Notes: generated by a model from the sequence alone, not told the origin. Positions 21,841 through 35,968 are shown, numbered from the stretch's first letter. The stretch: 64,000 nt of DNA from Drechmeria coniospora (GCF_001625195.1 NC_054390.1:372001-436000), one strand, 5' to 3'. Made by a program: numbers and translations.

Positions 21841-24800
21841 ATGTTCTACATTTTACGATTATTAGCATTAACTCACTGCTTTTATAATATTGCTTCTAGT
21901 ATTAGCCTTGCTAGTAATACTTGTGATGCTGTTGTTGAATTCTTACCAATCCAGTACATCTGTGCCGGAAGTACTTTACCAAATACAAGCACTCGGTAAG
22001 ATATTTCTACCTTAAATTTCTTTGCAGGAAGGGGTAAAAGTAATAACTACGCCCATTAGAACATATATAAGTTGTGTTGAACAGCCTCCTCAAGATCACT
22101 TTACAACGACAATTGCCTGGACTGGAACGGTTACAAAAACAAAAACCATTCGAGGTGACGGTACAAACCCGGGAAGGATTATAGTTCAAACTCCTACTGC
22201 ATATCAAACAACTACGGAGGAGTCAACCGGGATATTTACTGAGACGAAGGATAATCCTACAGAGTACATTACAACAACTCAGGGATGGACCAGGTCGTTT
22301 ACGGAAACAAAAACTATTCCTGCTACTGGTACAAAATTGGGAATAATAGTTATACTAACCCCATTTGAGTATAGCAGTAGTACTAGTACAGAAATCGTTC
22401 AGATACCAACAGGTTACGTTACTATATCTAGCGGTTGGACAGGTATAATTCTTACGACTAGGACAATACCACCAAGTGGTACGATTCAAGGTACCATCAT
22501 AGTAAAAACACCTACAGGATATATATATACAACTATTCCGGGAACTATTGCCGTACTAACAACAATCACGATTTCACCATCTGGTCCTAATCCAGGCACA
22601 ATAATAGTCCAAACTCCAATTGCATCTTGGAGGAGTAGTATTACTACATTAACAACCTTGGGCTCAATCCCTGGAACGTCCACTATTCAACCAATCCCAG
22701 GATGTACATTAAACTGTATAACTACATTAGTAGTAACGGTTACTGAAGGTATAAAAACAACAACAGGTGCTGCTAGCGGTATAACTACCGAATCAACTTA
22801 TGGACCGACGGCGGGAACAAGTACAAGACTGCCACCAGCAGAATGCGTTGGCAATTGTCCTACGAAAGTAATAGTTACTGTAGTCACAACAGATACAATT
22901 ACGGAATCCACATATGGACCAACGGCCGGGACCAGTACAATCCCACCGTCTTCTGGATGTATTGGTAACTGCCCTACGACAATCATTATTACCGTGGTTC
23001 CTTCTGGTATATCTACGGTTACGACTACTACTACTATAACTGGTACAATTCCCGGCACATTGACCATAACTCCACCGATTAATTGCAACCCATGTACAAT
23101 ATCAATTATTGAAACCGTACCTTCAAACCAGAGTCCGGATGCAGTAGTCACTACATTTACAACAGGGATTATACCAGGAACCGCAACAATCTTTCCTCCT
23201 GTAGATTGCTCACGTCCATGTACTGCAACAGTAATTATTACGCAGCTTGCTCATACAGCTTTAACTACTACGGTCACAGGAACGATGCCTGGCACCTCTA
23301 CTATTACACCTCTTGTTGGTTGCACGCACCTATGCGCTACGAGTGTTATTATAACAGTAACCTCGCCACAACAACCGGATACTGCTGTAACAACTACAGT
23401 TACGACTGGCACCATACCGGGAACGCTAATAATCTTACCCCATACTGATTGCACACATCCCTGTACCACGAGTATTATTATTACACAGCCTCTTGATATA
23501 GCTATAACTACTACAATAACTGGTCCAGTGCCTGGCACGTCTACGAATATGCCTCCAATTAGTTGTATACACCCTTGCACAACTAATATTATCATTACAG
23601 TAACGCCGAATCAGCTGCCAACTACTGCTATAACAACAACAGTTACAACTGGAATAATACCGGGAACCTCTACAATATTGCCACCTACAGATTGCATACC
23701 TCCATGTACTACAACCATTGTAATTACACAACCGCTTAATAGTGCTGTAACTATTACTGTTACTGGTACATTGCCCGGTACATCTACAGTTACACCTCCA
23801 GTGGATTGCACGCACTCATGTACGACGAGTATTATTGTAACAGTAACCTCCAGAAACCCTCCTAATATAGCCGTAACGACTACAGTTACCACTGGAACAA
23901 TCCCGGGAACCTCGACAATATTGCCACCTACAGATTGCATCCCTCCATGTACTATAAGTATTGTTATTACACAACCGCTTAATAGTGCTGTAACTACTAC
24001 TGTTACTGGTACATTGCCCGGTACATCTACAATTACACCTCCAGTGGGTTGTACGCACCCATGTACGACGAGTATTATTATAACAGTGACCTCGAGCCAC
24101 CCTCCTGATATAGCCGTAACGACTACAGTTACAACTGGAACAATCCCGGGAACCTCTACAATATTGCCACCTACAGATTGCATCCCTCTATGTACTACAA
24201 CCATTGTTATTACACAACCGCTTAATAGTGCTGTAACTACTACTGTTACTGGTACATTGCCAGGTACATCTACAGTTACACCTCCAGTGGATTGCACGCA
24301 ATCATGTACGACAAGTATTATTATAACTGTAACCTCGAGCCACCCTCCTGATATAGCCGTAACGACTACAGTTACAACTGGAACAATCCCGGGAACCTCT
24401 ACAATATTGCCACCTACAGATTGCATACCTCCATGTACTATAACCATTGTTATTACACAACCACCTAATAGTGCTGTAACTACTACTGTTACTGGTACAT
24501 TGCCAGGTACATCTACAGTTACACCTCCAGTGGATTGCACGCAATCATGTACGACAAGTATTATTATAACTGTAACCTCGAGCCACCCTCCTGATATAGC
24601 CGTAACGACTACAGTTACAACTGGAACAATCCCGGGAACCTCTACAATATTGCCACCTACAGATTGCATACCTCCATGTACTATAACTATTGTTATTACA
24701 CAACCACCTAATAGTGCTGTAACTACTACTGTTACTGGTACATTGCCCGGTACATCTACAATTACACCTCCAGTGGATTGCACGCACTCATGTACAACGA

Positions 24801-27800
24801 GTATTATTATAACAGTAACCTCGAGTCACCCTCCTAATATAGCCGTAACGACTACAGTTACCACTGGAACAATACCAGGAACGTCTACAATATTGCCACC
24901 TACAGATTGCATACCTCCATGTACTACAACCATTGTTATTACAAAACCGCCTAATACTGCTGTAACTACTACTGTTACTGGTACATTGCCCGGTACATCT
25001 ACAGTTACACCTCCAGTGGATTGCACGCACTCATGTACAACAAGTATTATTATAACAGTAACCTCGAGTCACCCTCCTAATATAGCCGTAACGACTACAG
25101 TTACCACTGGAACAATACCAGGAACCTCTACAATATTGCCACCTACATATTGCATACCTCCATGTACTACAACCATTGTTATTACACAACCGCCTAATAC
25201 TGCTGTGACTACTACTGTTACTGGTACATTGCCCGGTACATCTACAGTTACACCTCCAGTGGATTGCACGCACTCATGTACAACAAGTATTATTATAACA
25301 GTAACCTCGAACCAAACTCCTGATATAGCCATAACGACTACAGTTACAACTGGAACAATCCCGGGAACCTCTACAATATTGCCACCTACAGATTGTATAC
25401 CTCCATGTACTACAACCATTATTATTACACAACCGCCTAATACTGCTGTGACTACTACTGTTACTGGTACATTGCCCGGTACATCTACAGTTACACCTCC
25501 AGTGGATTGCACGCACCCATGTACGACGAGTATTATTATAACAGTAACCTCGAACCATACTCCCGATATAGCCATAACGACTACAGTTACCACTGGAACG
25601 ATCCCGGGAACCTCTACAATATGGCCACCTACAGATTGCATACCTCCATGTACTACAACCATTGTTATTACACAACCGCCTAATACTGCTGTGACTACTA
25701 CTGTTACTGGTACATTGCCCGGTACATCTACAGTTACACCTCCGGTGGATTGCACGCACTCATGTACGACGAGTATTATTATAACAGTAACCTCGAGACA
25801 CCCTCCTGATATAGCCGTGACGACTACAGTTACCACTGGAACAATCCCGGGAACCTCTACAATATTGCCACCTACAGATTGCATACCTCCATGTACTACA
25901 ACCATTGTTATTATACAACCGCTTAATAGTGCTGTAACTACTACTGTTACTGGTACAATGCCCGGTACATCTACAGTTACACCTCCAGTAGATTGCATGC
26001 ACCCATGTACGACGAGTATTATTGTAACAGTAACCTCTAACCACACTCCTGATATAGCCATAACGACTACAGTTACAACTGGAACAATCCCGGGAACGTC
26101 TACAGTATTGCCACCTGCAGATTGCGTACCTCCATGTACTACAACCATTGTTATTATACAACCGCCTAATACTGCTGTAACCACTACTGTTACTGGTACA
26201 TTGCCCGGTACATCTACAGTTACACCTCCAGTGGATTGCACGCCACCATGTACGACGAGTATTATTATAACAGTAACCTCGAACCACACTCCTGATATAG
26301 CCATAACGACTACAGTTACAACTGGAACAATCCCGGGAACGTCTACAGTATTGCCACCTGCAGATTGCGTACCTCCATGTACTACAACCATTGTTATTAT
26401 ACAACCGCCTAATACTGCTGTAACCACTACTGTTACTGGTACATTGCCCGGTACATCTACAGTTACACCTCCAGTGGATTGCACGCCACCATGTACGACG
26501 AGTATTATTATAACAGTAACCTCGAACCACACTCCTGATATAGCCATAACGACTACAGTTACAACTGGAACAATCCCGGGAACGTCTACAGTATTGCCAC
26601 CTGCAGATTGCGTACCTCCATGTACTACAACCATTGTTATTATACAACCGCCTAATACTGCTGTAACTACTACTGTTACTGGTACATTGCCCGGTACATC
26701 TACAGTTACACCTCCAGTGGATTGCACGCCACCATGTACGACGAGTATTATTATAACAGTAACCTCGAACCACACTCCTGATATAGCCATAACGACTACA
26801 GTTACAACTGGAACAATCCCGGGAACGTCTACAGTATTGCCACCTGCAGATTGCGTACCTCCATGTACTACAACCATTGTTATTATACAACCGCCTAATA
26901 CTGCTGTAACCACTACTGTTACTGGTACATTGCCCGGTACATCTACAGTTACACCTCCAGTGGATTGCACGCCACCATGTACGACGAGTATTATTATAAC
27001 AGTAACCTCGAACCACACTCCTGATATAGCCGTAACCACTACAGTTACAACTGGAATAATCCCGGGAACCTCTATAATATTGCCACCTACAGATTGCATC
27101 CCTCCATGTACTACAACTATTGTTATTACACAACCGCCTAATACTGCTGTGACTACTACTGTTACTGGTACATTGCCCGGTACATCTACAATTACACCTC
27201 CGGGAGACTGCACGCACCCATGTACGACGAGTATTATTATAACAGTAACCTGGAACCACACTCCTGATATAGCCATAACCACTACAGTTACTACTGGAAC
27301 AATACCAGGAACGTCTACAATATTACCACCTACAGATTGCATACCTCCATGTACTACAACCATTGTTATTACACAACCGCCTAATACTGCTGCAACCACT
27401 ACTGTTACTGGTACATTGCCCGGTACATCTACAGTTACACCTCCAGTGGATTGCACGCACCCATGTACGACGAGTATTATTGTAACAGTAACCTCGAACC
27501 ACACTCCCGATATAGCCGTAACTACTACAGTTACAACTGGAACAATTCCGGGAACCTCTACAATATTGCCACCTACAGATTGCATACCTCCATGTACTAT
27601 AACCATTGTTATTATACAACCGCCTAATACTGCTGCAACCACTACTGTTACTGGTACATTGCCCGGTACATCTACAGTTACACCTCCAGTGGATTGCACG
27701 CACCCATGTACGACGAGTATTATTATAACAGTAACCTCGAACCACACTCCTGATATAGCCATAACGACTACAGTTACAACTGGAACGATCCCGGGAACCT

Positions 27801-30800
27801 CTACTATATTACCACCTACAGATTGCATACCTCCATGTACTACAACCATTGTTATTACACAACCGCCTAATACTGCTGTGACTACTACTGTTACTGGTAC
27901 ATTGCCCGGTACATCTACAGTTACACCTCCAGTGGATTGCACGCACCCATGTACGACGAGTATTATTGTAACAGTAACCTCGAACCACACTCCCGATATG
28001 GCCGTAACGACTACAGTTACAACTGGAACAATCCCGGGAACCTCTATAATATTTCCACCTACAGGTTGCATACCTCCATGTACTAAAACCATTGTTATTA
28101 CACAACCGCCTAATAGTGCTGTAACCACTACTGTTACTGGTACATTGCCCGGTACATCTACAGTTACACCTCCAGTGGATTGCACGCACCCATGTACGAC
28201 GAGTATTATTATAACAGTAACCTCGAACCACACTCCTGATATAGCCATAACGACTACAGTTACAACTGGAACGATCCCGGGAACGTCTACAATATTGCCA
28301 CCTACAGATTGCATACCTCCATGTACTATAACCATTGTTATTACACAACCGCCTAATACTGCTGTGACTACTACTGTTACTGGTACATTGCCCGGTACAT
28401 CTACAGTTACACCTCCGGTGGATTGCACGCACCCATGTACGACGAGTATTATTATAACAGTAACCTCGAACCACACTCCTGATATAGCCGTAACGACTAC
28501 AGTTACAACTGGAACAATCCCGGGAACCTCTACAATATTGCCACCTACAGATTGCATACCTCCATGTACTACAACCATTGTTATTACACAACCGCCTAAT
28601 ACTGCTGTGACTACTACTGTTACTGGTACATTGCCCGGTACATCTACAGTTACACCTCCGGTGGATTGCACGCACCCATGTACGACGAGTATTATTATAA
28701 CAGTAACCTCGAACCACACTCCTGATATAGCCGTAACCACGACAGTTACAACTGGAACAATCCCAGGAACCTCTACAATATTGCCACCTACAGATTGCAT
28801 ACCTCCATGTACTATAACCGTTGTTATTACACAACCGCCTAATACTGCTGTGACTACTACTGTTACTGGTACATTGCCCGGTACATCTACAATTACACCT
28901 CCAGTGGATTGCACGCACCCATGTACGACGAGTATTATTATAACAGTAACCTCGAACCACACTCCTGATATAGCCGTAACGACTACAGTTACAACTGGAA
29001 CAATCCCGGGAGCCTCTACAATATTGCCACCTACAGATTGCATACCTCCATGTACTACAACCGTTGTTATTACACAACCGCCTAATACTGCTGTAACTAC
29101 TACTGTTACTGGTACATTGCCAGGTACATCTACAGTTACACCTCCAGTGGATTGTACGCACCCATGTACGACGAGTGTTATTATAACAGTAACTTCGAGC
29201 TACCCTCCTGATATAGCCGTAACGACTACAGTTACCACTGGAACAATCCCGGGAACGTCTACAATATTGCCACCTACAGATTGCATACCTCCATGTACTA
29301 TAACCGTTGTTATTACACAACCGCCTAATACTGCTGTAACTACTACTGTTACTGGTACATTGCCCGGTACATCTACAGTTACACCTCCGGTGGATTGCAC
29401 GCACCCATGTACGACGAGTATTATTATAACAGTAACCTCGAACCACACTCCTGATATAGCCGTAACGACTACAGTTACAACTGGAACAATCCCGGGAACC
29501 TCTACAATATTGCCACCTACAGATTGCATACCTCCATGTACTACAACTATTGTTATTACACAACCGCCTAATACTGCTGTGACTACTACTGTTACTGGTA
29601 CATTGCCCGGTACATCTACAATTACACCTCCGGGAGACTGCACGCACCCATGTACGACGAGTATTATTATAACAGTAACCTCGAACCACACTCCTGATAT
29701 AGCCATAACTACTACAGTTACTACTGGAACAATACCAGGCACGTCTACAATATTACCACCTACAGATTGCATACCTCCATGTACTACAACCATTGTTATT
29801 ACACAACCGCCTAATACTGCTGTGACTACTACTGTTACTGGTACATTGCCCGGTACATCTACAGTTACACCTCCAGTGGATTGCACGCACCCATGTACGA
29901 CGAGTATTATTATAACAGTAACCTCGAACCACACTCCTGATATAGCCGTAACCACGACAGTTACAACTGGAACAATCCCAGGAACCTCTACAATATTGCC
30001 ACCTACAGATTGCGTACCTCCATGTACTACAACCATTGTTATTATACAACCGCCTAATACTGCTGTAACTACTACTGTTACTGGTACATTGCCCGGTACA
30101 TCTACAATTACACCTCCAGTGGATTGCACGCACCCATGTACGACGAGTATTATTATAACAGTAACCTCGAACCACACTCCTGATATAGCCGTAACGACTA
30201 CAGTTACCACTGGAACAATCCCGGGAACGTCTACAATATTGCCACCTACAGATTGCATACCTCCATGTACTACAACCGTTGTTATTACACAACGGCCTAA
30301 TACTGCTGTAACTACTACTGTTACTGGTACATTGCCAGGTGCATCTACAGTTACACCTCCAGTGGATTGTACGCACCCATGTACGACGAGTGTTATTATA
30401 ACAGTAACCTCGAGCTACCCTCCTGATATAGCCGTAACGACTACAGTTACCACTGGAACAATCCCGGGAACGTCTACAATATTGCCACCTACAGATTGCA
30501 TACCTCCATGTACTACAACCATTGTTATTACACAACCGCCTAATACTGCTGTGACTATTACTGTTACTGGTACATTGCCCGGTACATCTACAGTTACACC
30601 TCCAGTGGATTGCACGCACCCATGTACGACGAGTATTATTGTAACAGTAACCTCGAGCTACCCTCCTGATATTGCTGTAACGACTACAGTTACAACTGGA
30701 ACAATTCCGGGATCGTCTACAATATTGCCACCTACAGATTGCATACCTCCATGTACTACAACCATTGTTATTACACAACCGCCTAATACTGCTGTAACCA

Positions 30801-32122
30801 CTACTGTTACTGGTATATTGCCCGGTACATCTACAGTTACACCTGCAGTGGATTGCACGCACCCATGTACGACGAGTATTATTATAACAGTAACCTCGAG
30901 CCACCCTCCTGATATTGCCGTAACAACCTCTGTACTGGGATCGTCGCCTGGCACATCCACGATTACGCCTCCAGCCGACTGCACACAACCGTGCACAACA
31001 AGCGTTATTATCAGTACAACTGTTCCAGATACAGTCATAACGACGACGATCCTCGGATCGGTTTCCGGGACGTCAACGATTACGCCGCAGGCTGACTGCA
31101 CGCACCCCTGCACGACAACTGTTCTCGTTAGCTCGGTGCCTCCGGATACGGCTGTAACCACAACAGTGCCCGGCCAGTCCTCTGGTACCTCAACTATTAC
31201 GCCCCCAGCAGGCTGTACTCACCCGTGCACAACAACCGTTATCGTTACCTCGGTGCCCCCGGATACGGTATTGTCCACGACGATCCCAGGAGTCTTAAAT
31301 GGAACACAGACGATTACGCCGCCGGCAGACTGTACGCATCCCTGCACAACGAGCATTATAGTAACTACTGTACCAAGGCCGACAACTGGAGGTGGCTGTC
31401 CAATTGTACCCACTTGCATACCTGAGGGCCTGAATATTAAATACTACGCGAACGAGTTCTGGAGTGGATATGGTAACGCCGGGGTAGCAACACCAGCGGG
31501 GTGCACAATTCCAGCGAAAGGGCCTAATTACTATCTACCGCAAACTCCGCTTGCCTCGTCGTTGACTAACACAACGTTCTTTCCACAAGACTTTTTTACC
31601 CTTCCTTGCAGTGCTCGAACTTATCCCAACGCTATGGCCAATAGATGCGTCGTTGATTCTTGCATTGGCGGATTTCCCTATCTCCCCGGTTACACAAGAA
31701 CGGTTAATGGCAATATTATTGTAGACGGTAACAATTTTACCCTTGTATATGAGGGATATTACAAACCCCCTTCCACTGGACAATATACATTCTGCATATC
31801 TGCAGACAACAGTGTCAAGCTCTTCCTTGGTCAGGGCAATGCATTTGACTGCCTTACGGGCGCAGTCAGCCAGACTGGCACGCCCCTCGAAACGTCCGCC
31901 CAGGGGGGGGATTTTAATAACCCTGTTCAATGTGCTGTGGTAGACCTTATTCAGCAGCCTGCAGGTTCTGGACAAGTTCTGTACCCTATAAGGCTCGTAA
32001 TGGGTAATTTTGGCCAGCAATCTGCACTAAACTTTACAATTCAAGAACCTGGCGAGCCTTATAGTCCCAATTTGAACTCTCACCCTGGAAATTTCTATCC
32101 AAATGCATGTAATTTTGTCTAA
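21841..32122 (+). CDS. Giant tandem-repeat adhesin with C-terminal GLEYA domain
   Basis: The model joins 21841-21995 and 22060-32122 and gives 3,405 residues. Exon 1 supplies a signal peptide and the segment CDAVVEFLPIQYICAGSTLP. The intron is GTAAGA...ATTAG, 64 nt, phase 2. The nearer TTTGCAG acceptor would give an immediate stop, so the acceptor at 22059 is preferred. Residues to about 430 are mixed Thr-rich units of the TIAWTG and TYGPTAGTST types. Residues about 430-3000 are about 32 copies of an 81-residue unit with paired CTHPCTT and CIPPCTT segments. Residues about 3160-3405 form a GLEYA/PA14-like lectin domain (NFTLVYEGYYKPPSTGQYTF). Such proteins are wall-exposed and bind host or neighbour glycans. 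No GPI signal is seen at the C-terminus. Later repeats (30930-31400) are more GC-rich and diverged than the homogenised core. Confidence 0.85.
23150..30930 (+). repeat. 243-bp coding tandem array (81-residue unit), about 32 copies
   Basis: The repeat phase of exactly 243 bp is visible throughout. Each unit has two half-units: one with GT(L/M)PGTSTVTPPVDCTHPC and one with GTIPGTSTILPPTDCIPPC. The array lacks stop codons on several antisense frames, which creates long false open frames on the minus strand. Confidence 0.92.
26030..27002 (+). repeat. Four nearly identical 243-bp units
   Basis: The variant unit with GTCTACAGTATTGCCACCTG and DCTPPC appears four times in a row at exact 243-bp spacing (motif starts near 26102, 26345, 26588 and 26831), with almost no differences. 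This marks a recent local amplification inside the larger array. Confidence 0.88.
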
Positions 32123-32304
32123 TATCCAGAAGATTAGTTGGATGGACCTTACCAATAGCTAGTGCACAATTTAAGGTTACAGCCATGTTACAGCCACCAA
32201 TAAAGGTCAGACAGATAGGTAAAAGGAGGAGACCCACCTTACACGAGTGTACCTATAAAGCAAGGTTGGGCAACCTACCTAGATAACTAGAAGTATATAT
32301 AGGG
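32123..32304. other. Short 3' flank of the GLEYA gene
   Basis: AT-rich sequence downstream of the stop codon. No polyadenylation signal could be singled out. Confidence 0.4.
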
Positions 32305-32463
32305 TGTAACACGTATGGGGGAGGTGTGCCCATATGGACAATAGACCAGTTAACCGTTACGCCAAGTGGCCAAACTGTCAAAGATCCCCCAGCATCCGCA
32401 CTTAGTGCGGGTATTGCACCTCACATTCGCTTATAAAGCCTACACGCTATGGCGCGTCTTACA
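32305..32463 (+). mobile_element. Solo-LTR-like element, 160-bp family, copy 2
   Basis: The 159-bp element starts TGTAACACGTATGGGGGAGG and ends GGCGCGTCTTACA. No matching flanking duplication is visible, so one flank may have been rearranged. Confidence 0.72.
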
Positions 32464-32571
32464 ACTGCTGCAGTACTACTACTGCAGTACTACTGCTGTA
32501 CTATAGCGACTGAACGCTAATACCAACTAAGACTACCGGTTGCATATACCAACTATACAACTACTAGTATT

Positions 32572-33329
32572 CTTGTAATTTGGGCGCAAGAAGTAGGGGT
32601 AGTAGCAGTATATCGCACGGACTAGGGAATCAATCACGCTGTTGGTAACAGCAAAATGGGTGCCAGTTAATAACTGTGTAATGTAAGAGTGCAAACTTGG
32701 GGGTGCCAAATTATACAAACGAATGCGATTATTCAATTAAGTACGGTACAAGGGAAACATGACTATTTATGCCTGTAAGGTAATACCTCAATAGCCTTGT
32801 GTACCTGAGTCGAGACAATAACTGCCATAATAATGTGCGCATATATGAGTCTGTCTAGTCAGGTGGCCAATCCATCATATCGTGCAGCATGCGCGTATAT
32901 GAGCCTGTCAAGTCAGGTGGCCAGTACATTATACCGCCCAGTAGGTCACCTGCTTGGTCGTCCCTGTACTATAGGTTAGAGATTGCTAGCAGTAGTATTG
33001 CTGGCTGGCAACGGCTACTAGCAGTTGGGAGAATGGCAATTGGTATACCGATCAATTGGCTCAAGTAGTCGACTGGATACTACTAGTACAGTCGTATTGT
33101 AGTAGTGTGTTGGCTGGCAGTAGTACTGCTGCCAGTCGCTCCGAGTGGTAGTTCGGAGAAGTAGTATATTGTATACTATCAGTCAACTCGATATACTTAC
33201 TTATACTCGCAGTATAGTATAGTATATTTGCTAGTAGTAGTACTACTGATAGTTGACTACTAGCAGTAGCAACAATTGGACAGTATCCTATTTGGGTAGT
33301 CTTACTAGTATAAATACCAGTATTTTTAC
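32572..33329 (+). mobile_element. Dispersed 0.66-0.95 kb element, copy 1
   Basis: It starts CTTGTAATTTGGGCGCAAG and ends in GTATCCTATTTGGGTAGTC plus an ACTAGTATAAATACCAGTATT tail with internal dyad symmetry. The same landmarks in order are found at 39779-40724 and 62135-62796, and inverted at 38945-39290 and 59107-59640. No protein is encoded. The class is unclear: no terminal inverted repeats, and one copy shows a 7-bp target duplication. Confidence 0.65.
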
Positions 33330-33408
33330 ACCCCCTCTATTTAGCTAGTATGACTACTGCTAAATAGGGATCCCTTGGAGACCTAGTAGGCCAAGGTAGC
33401 GTTGGAAG

Positions 33409-33612
33409 TGTGTGTTATATGTACATAGTGGCCAATAGTACTCCGTAGACTAGGATCACTTAATGGTGTGGGGCACGATTACAGAGAGGATAAAAGTGGC
33501 CGCTCAGGGCAGCCTCTTTTCCCTCCTTTCGTACCAAACTGAATCCATTAAAAGAGATCTCTTGTTACCAGTTTCCCCCAGAACCCCAGTTTCCCCCAGA
33601 ACCGAACCAACA
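33409..33612 (-). mobile_element. Solo-LTR-like element, 185-205 bp family, copy 1
   Basis: Read on the minus strand it starts TGTTGGTTCGGTTCTGGGGG and ends AACACACA, matching the copy at 41696-41878. It carries a small internal duplication of the CCAGTTTCCCCCAGAAC segment. No target duplication is seen, and the adhesin remnant starts directly at its end, so the locus was probably rearranged. Confidence 0.65.
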
Positions 33613-34664
33613 ATTATCGAACCGACATCAAAATTCACTAGCCCGTATACGACTATTACAAGAAAAGGAATTGGATCACCAAGGTACACTATTACACAGA
33701 TACCAAACGGAACTATCAAGACAGGAACAGTCGTTATTGTCGAGCCAATAGTAGTAGAGTCGCTAACAAGTAGATATACTACTGAAACTAGATTTGGACC
33801 AACGCCTAGTACCAGTTCGATTCTTCCACTACCTGGATATTTAAACTGTCCTACGACTATTATTGTAACGGCAATTCCTACCATACTCACTCAAGTTATA
33901 CGTAGGCCCGTACCGGGATTAAGTACGATATTCCTTAAACCCGGATGCATAGGTAGCTGCTTTGCAAGAGGAACGGTAAGGTTATTATCGAGACGACTTT
34001 TGGCCCAACACCAGGGACAAGGACGACTATACCAACTCCTGAATGGACAGAAAACTGTAGAATTAGAATTATTGAAACGGCTATAGGAGGATATACAACC
34101 GAGATTACGGATGGACCTGTAACAGGTACAAGTACAATACGACTGCTGTAACACACATAGGGAGGTGTGCCCATAAGGACAATTAACCAGTTAACCGTTC
34201 GACCAAATGGCCAAACTGTCAAAAGATCCGCCAGTATCCGCACTTAGTCCGGGCACTGCACCTCACATTCGCTTATAAGGCCTACACGCCTGTAGCGCGC
34301 CTTACAACTGCTCCCTAGGTATCAGGGAAACTGTCAAACCAAACTTATTATTGCACGAATAGGTCGAGAAATAACCCAGTTTACCTGTGGCTCTCTACCA
34401 GGTACAAGTAAAATCTTCCCACTACTAGGCTATACTAGCAACTGTCCGACTCGAATTATAGTAACTGTTACGGCCGAATATACTACGGAGTCTACTTTCG
34501 GACCAACACCGGGAACTAGTACTATATTACTTTCCGCTGGGTGTATTGGTAACTGTCCTACAAGAATTATTATTACCATAGGTCCTAGTGGCGGTACAAC
34601 TTGTAATTATTACTTGGTTGGTACAAACAGTTGCCCTGTCAGTAGAGTGACTCGACAAAAGTGA
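33613..34664 (+). pseudogene. Adhesin-family remnant, frameshifted and interrupted
   Basis: Homologous segments in order are VIVEP, PYTT, SRYTTETRFGPTPSTSSILP and CPTTIIVT, then GPTPGTRTTIPTP and CRIRIIET in a second frame after a frameshift near 33970, and after the LTR at 34147-34306 CQTKLIIARI, ESTFGPTPGTSTILL and CIGNCPTRIIIT. Removing the LTR and one copy of its duplication joins STIRLL to PRYQGNCQTK in frame. The 5' end is lost at the LTR-like element ending at 33612, and the 3' end is lost where GC island B begins (34609). No functional product is expected. Confidence 0.8.
34147..34306 (+). mobile_element. Solo-LTR-like element, 160-bp family, copy 3, inside an adhesin remnant
   Basis: 160 bp, TGTAACACACATAGGG to GCGCGCCTTACA, flanked on both sides by ACTGC. 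The insertion interrupts a codon series of the adhesin remnant that is contiguous without it. Confidence 0.85.
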
Positions 34665-34735
34665 CGATTCAGCTTTGGTGGCGCTGCTCGTACAAATTGC
34701 GTGGACAATTTTGCCACCCCGCCGTATACGGCACT

Positions 34736-34927
34736 AGCAAGCAGTACAGCATCAGTACTAGCAAGCAGTACAGCATCAGTGCTAGCAGGCCGTACAGCAT
34801 CAGTACTAGCAGGCAGTACAGCATCAGTGCTAGCAGGCAGTACAGCATCAGTGCTAGCAAGCAGTACAGCATCAGTGCTAGCAAGCAGTACAGCATTAGT
34901 GCTAGCAAGCAGCACAGCATCAGTGCT
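34736..34927. repeat. 24-bp minisatellite, eight units, island B left
   Basis: Eight head-to-tail 24-bp units, AGCA(A/G)GCAGTACAGCATCAG plus TGCT or TACT, with one to three changes each. Confidence 0.92.
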
Positions 34928-35968
34928 TTCACCCAGTGCAGCATCAACAGCAAGGAGTGCATTCAGGCCTTGCAGGTACCTGGGATTAGCACGGCCGATG
35001 GCGGGTGAGCACTCCGGTTTAACCGTGCTGCAATACGGAGAACCTGCAGTACCAGACCGAGAGCGCCGTGAGGACCTCGTATCAAGTACATGCAGCACGA
35101 TCATGCTTCAGGCACATGTGGCACCATGAACCGATAGTGGGGTGAGTACTAGGTACTCGGTCGCACCAAACCCTAGGCAAAAATGAGCGCCACTGTCAGT
35201 GTGGACTTGGTACACAGTACCCGTGGTTGTAAGTACCTAGTATGTATGAGCAGGGACTACCACTAGGTGTGCCTGAATAGGCGAGGAATCTTGGTACTGT
35301 TACGTGACTTTAATTACCCAACCTCTGCATAATAGATGCACGTAATTTATCAACTCTCAAGGTTAGTCGTCGGCGCATACGGAGTACTGCATGCTATTGC
35401 TGTGCATGTACGATGTACTTACGGAGTATCCGTACTTGCTCCGTACTCGCCATGTACAGGTACAGCGTAAGTATTAGGTAATCATGACAAGTTCAGTATC
35501 CGCACTGTACAGGCGCCTGCACAGTTTTAGTACCAATCTGGACTGGGGCTAAAGATTCTCGCACCGTGTCGGAAGGCGAGAGGCCAGTGCGATTAATACT
35601 GTAGACTGATTTTTGACTTCGTTCGTGCCGCCTCCAGAGCGGACCATCCCCTCCCTACCCCCTACCACAGCATCCATTGCAACAGAATCCCATCCACGGA
35701 GTAATTACGACTACGCAGCACGTTGACGAGGATTTCTCGCAGGTACTCCGTACTCGGCACGCTGACTCGTGCCCCTACGGCGCCGCGGTCGGCACGTACC
35801 GATGCTGCCTCGTGCAGGGAGGAATGCCTAGGGACTCACGAGCATGATGCGGATACAGGCTGCATTCGCATCCGAGATGGCAATCCCACGCAAGCCGTTC
35901 TTATTCCCTTCCTAGGTTTGATGACGGCATTCTCCTCCATTCCTACATTCGTGCCGGATTCCTTCATC

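Noticed and set aside
22022..22059. The TTTGCAG acceptor at 22027 for the first adhesin intron
   Set aside because: Joining it to the donor at 21996 gives a stop codon two codons later. The ATTAG acceptor at 22059 keeps the frame and the family phase.
25069..29043. A 1,324-codon open frame on the minus strand opposite the GLEYA gene
   Set aside because: Same effect: the 243-bp unit is stop-free on one antisense frame. The sense strand carries the signal peptide and GLEYA domain.
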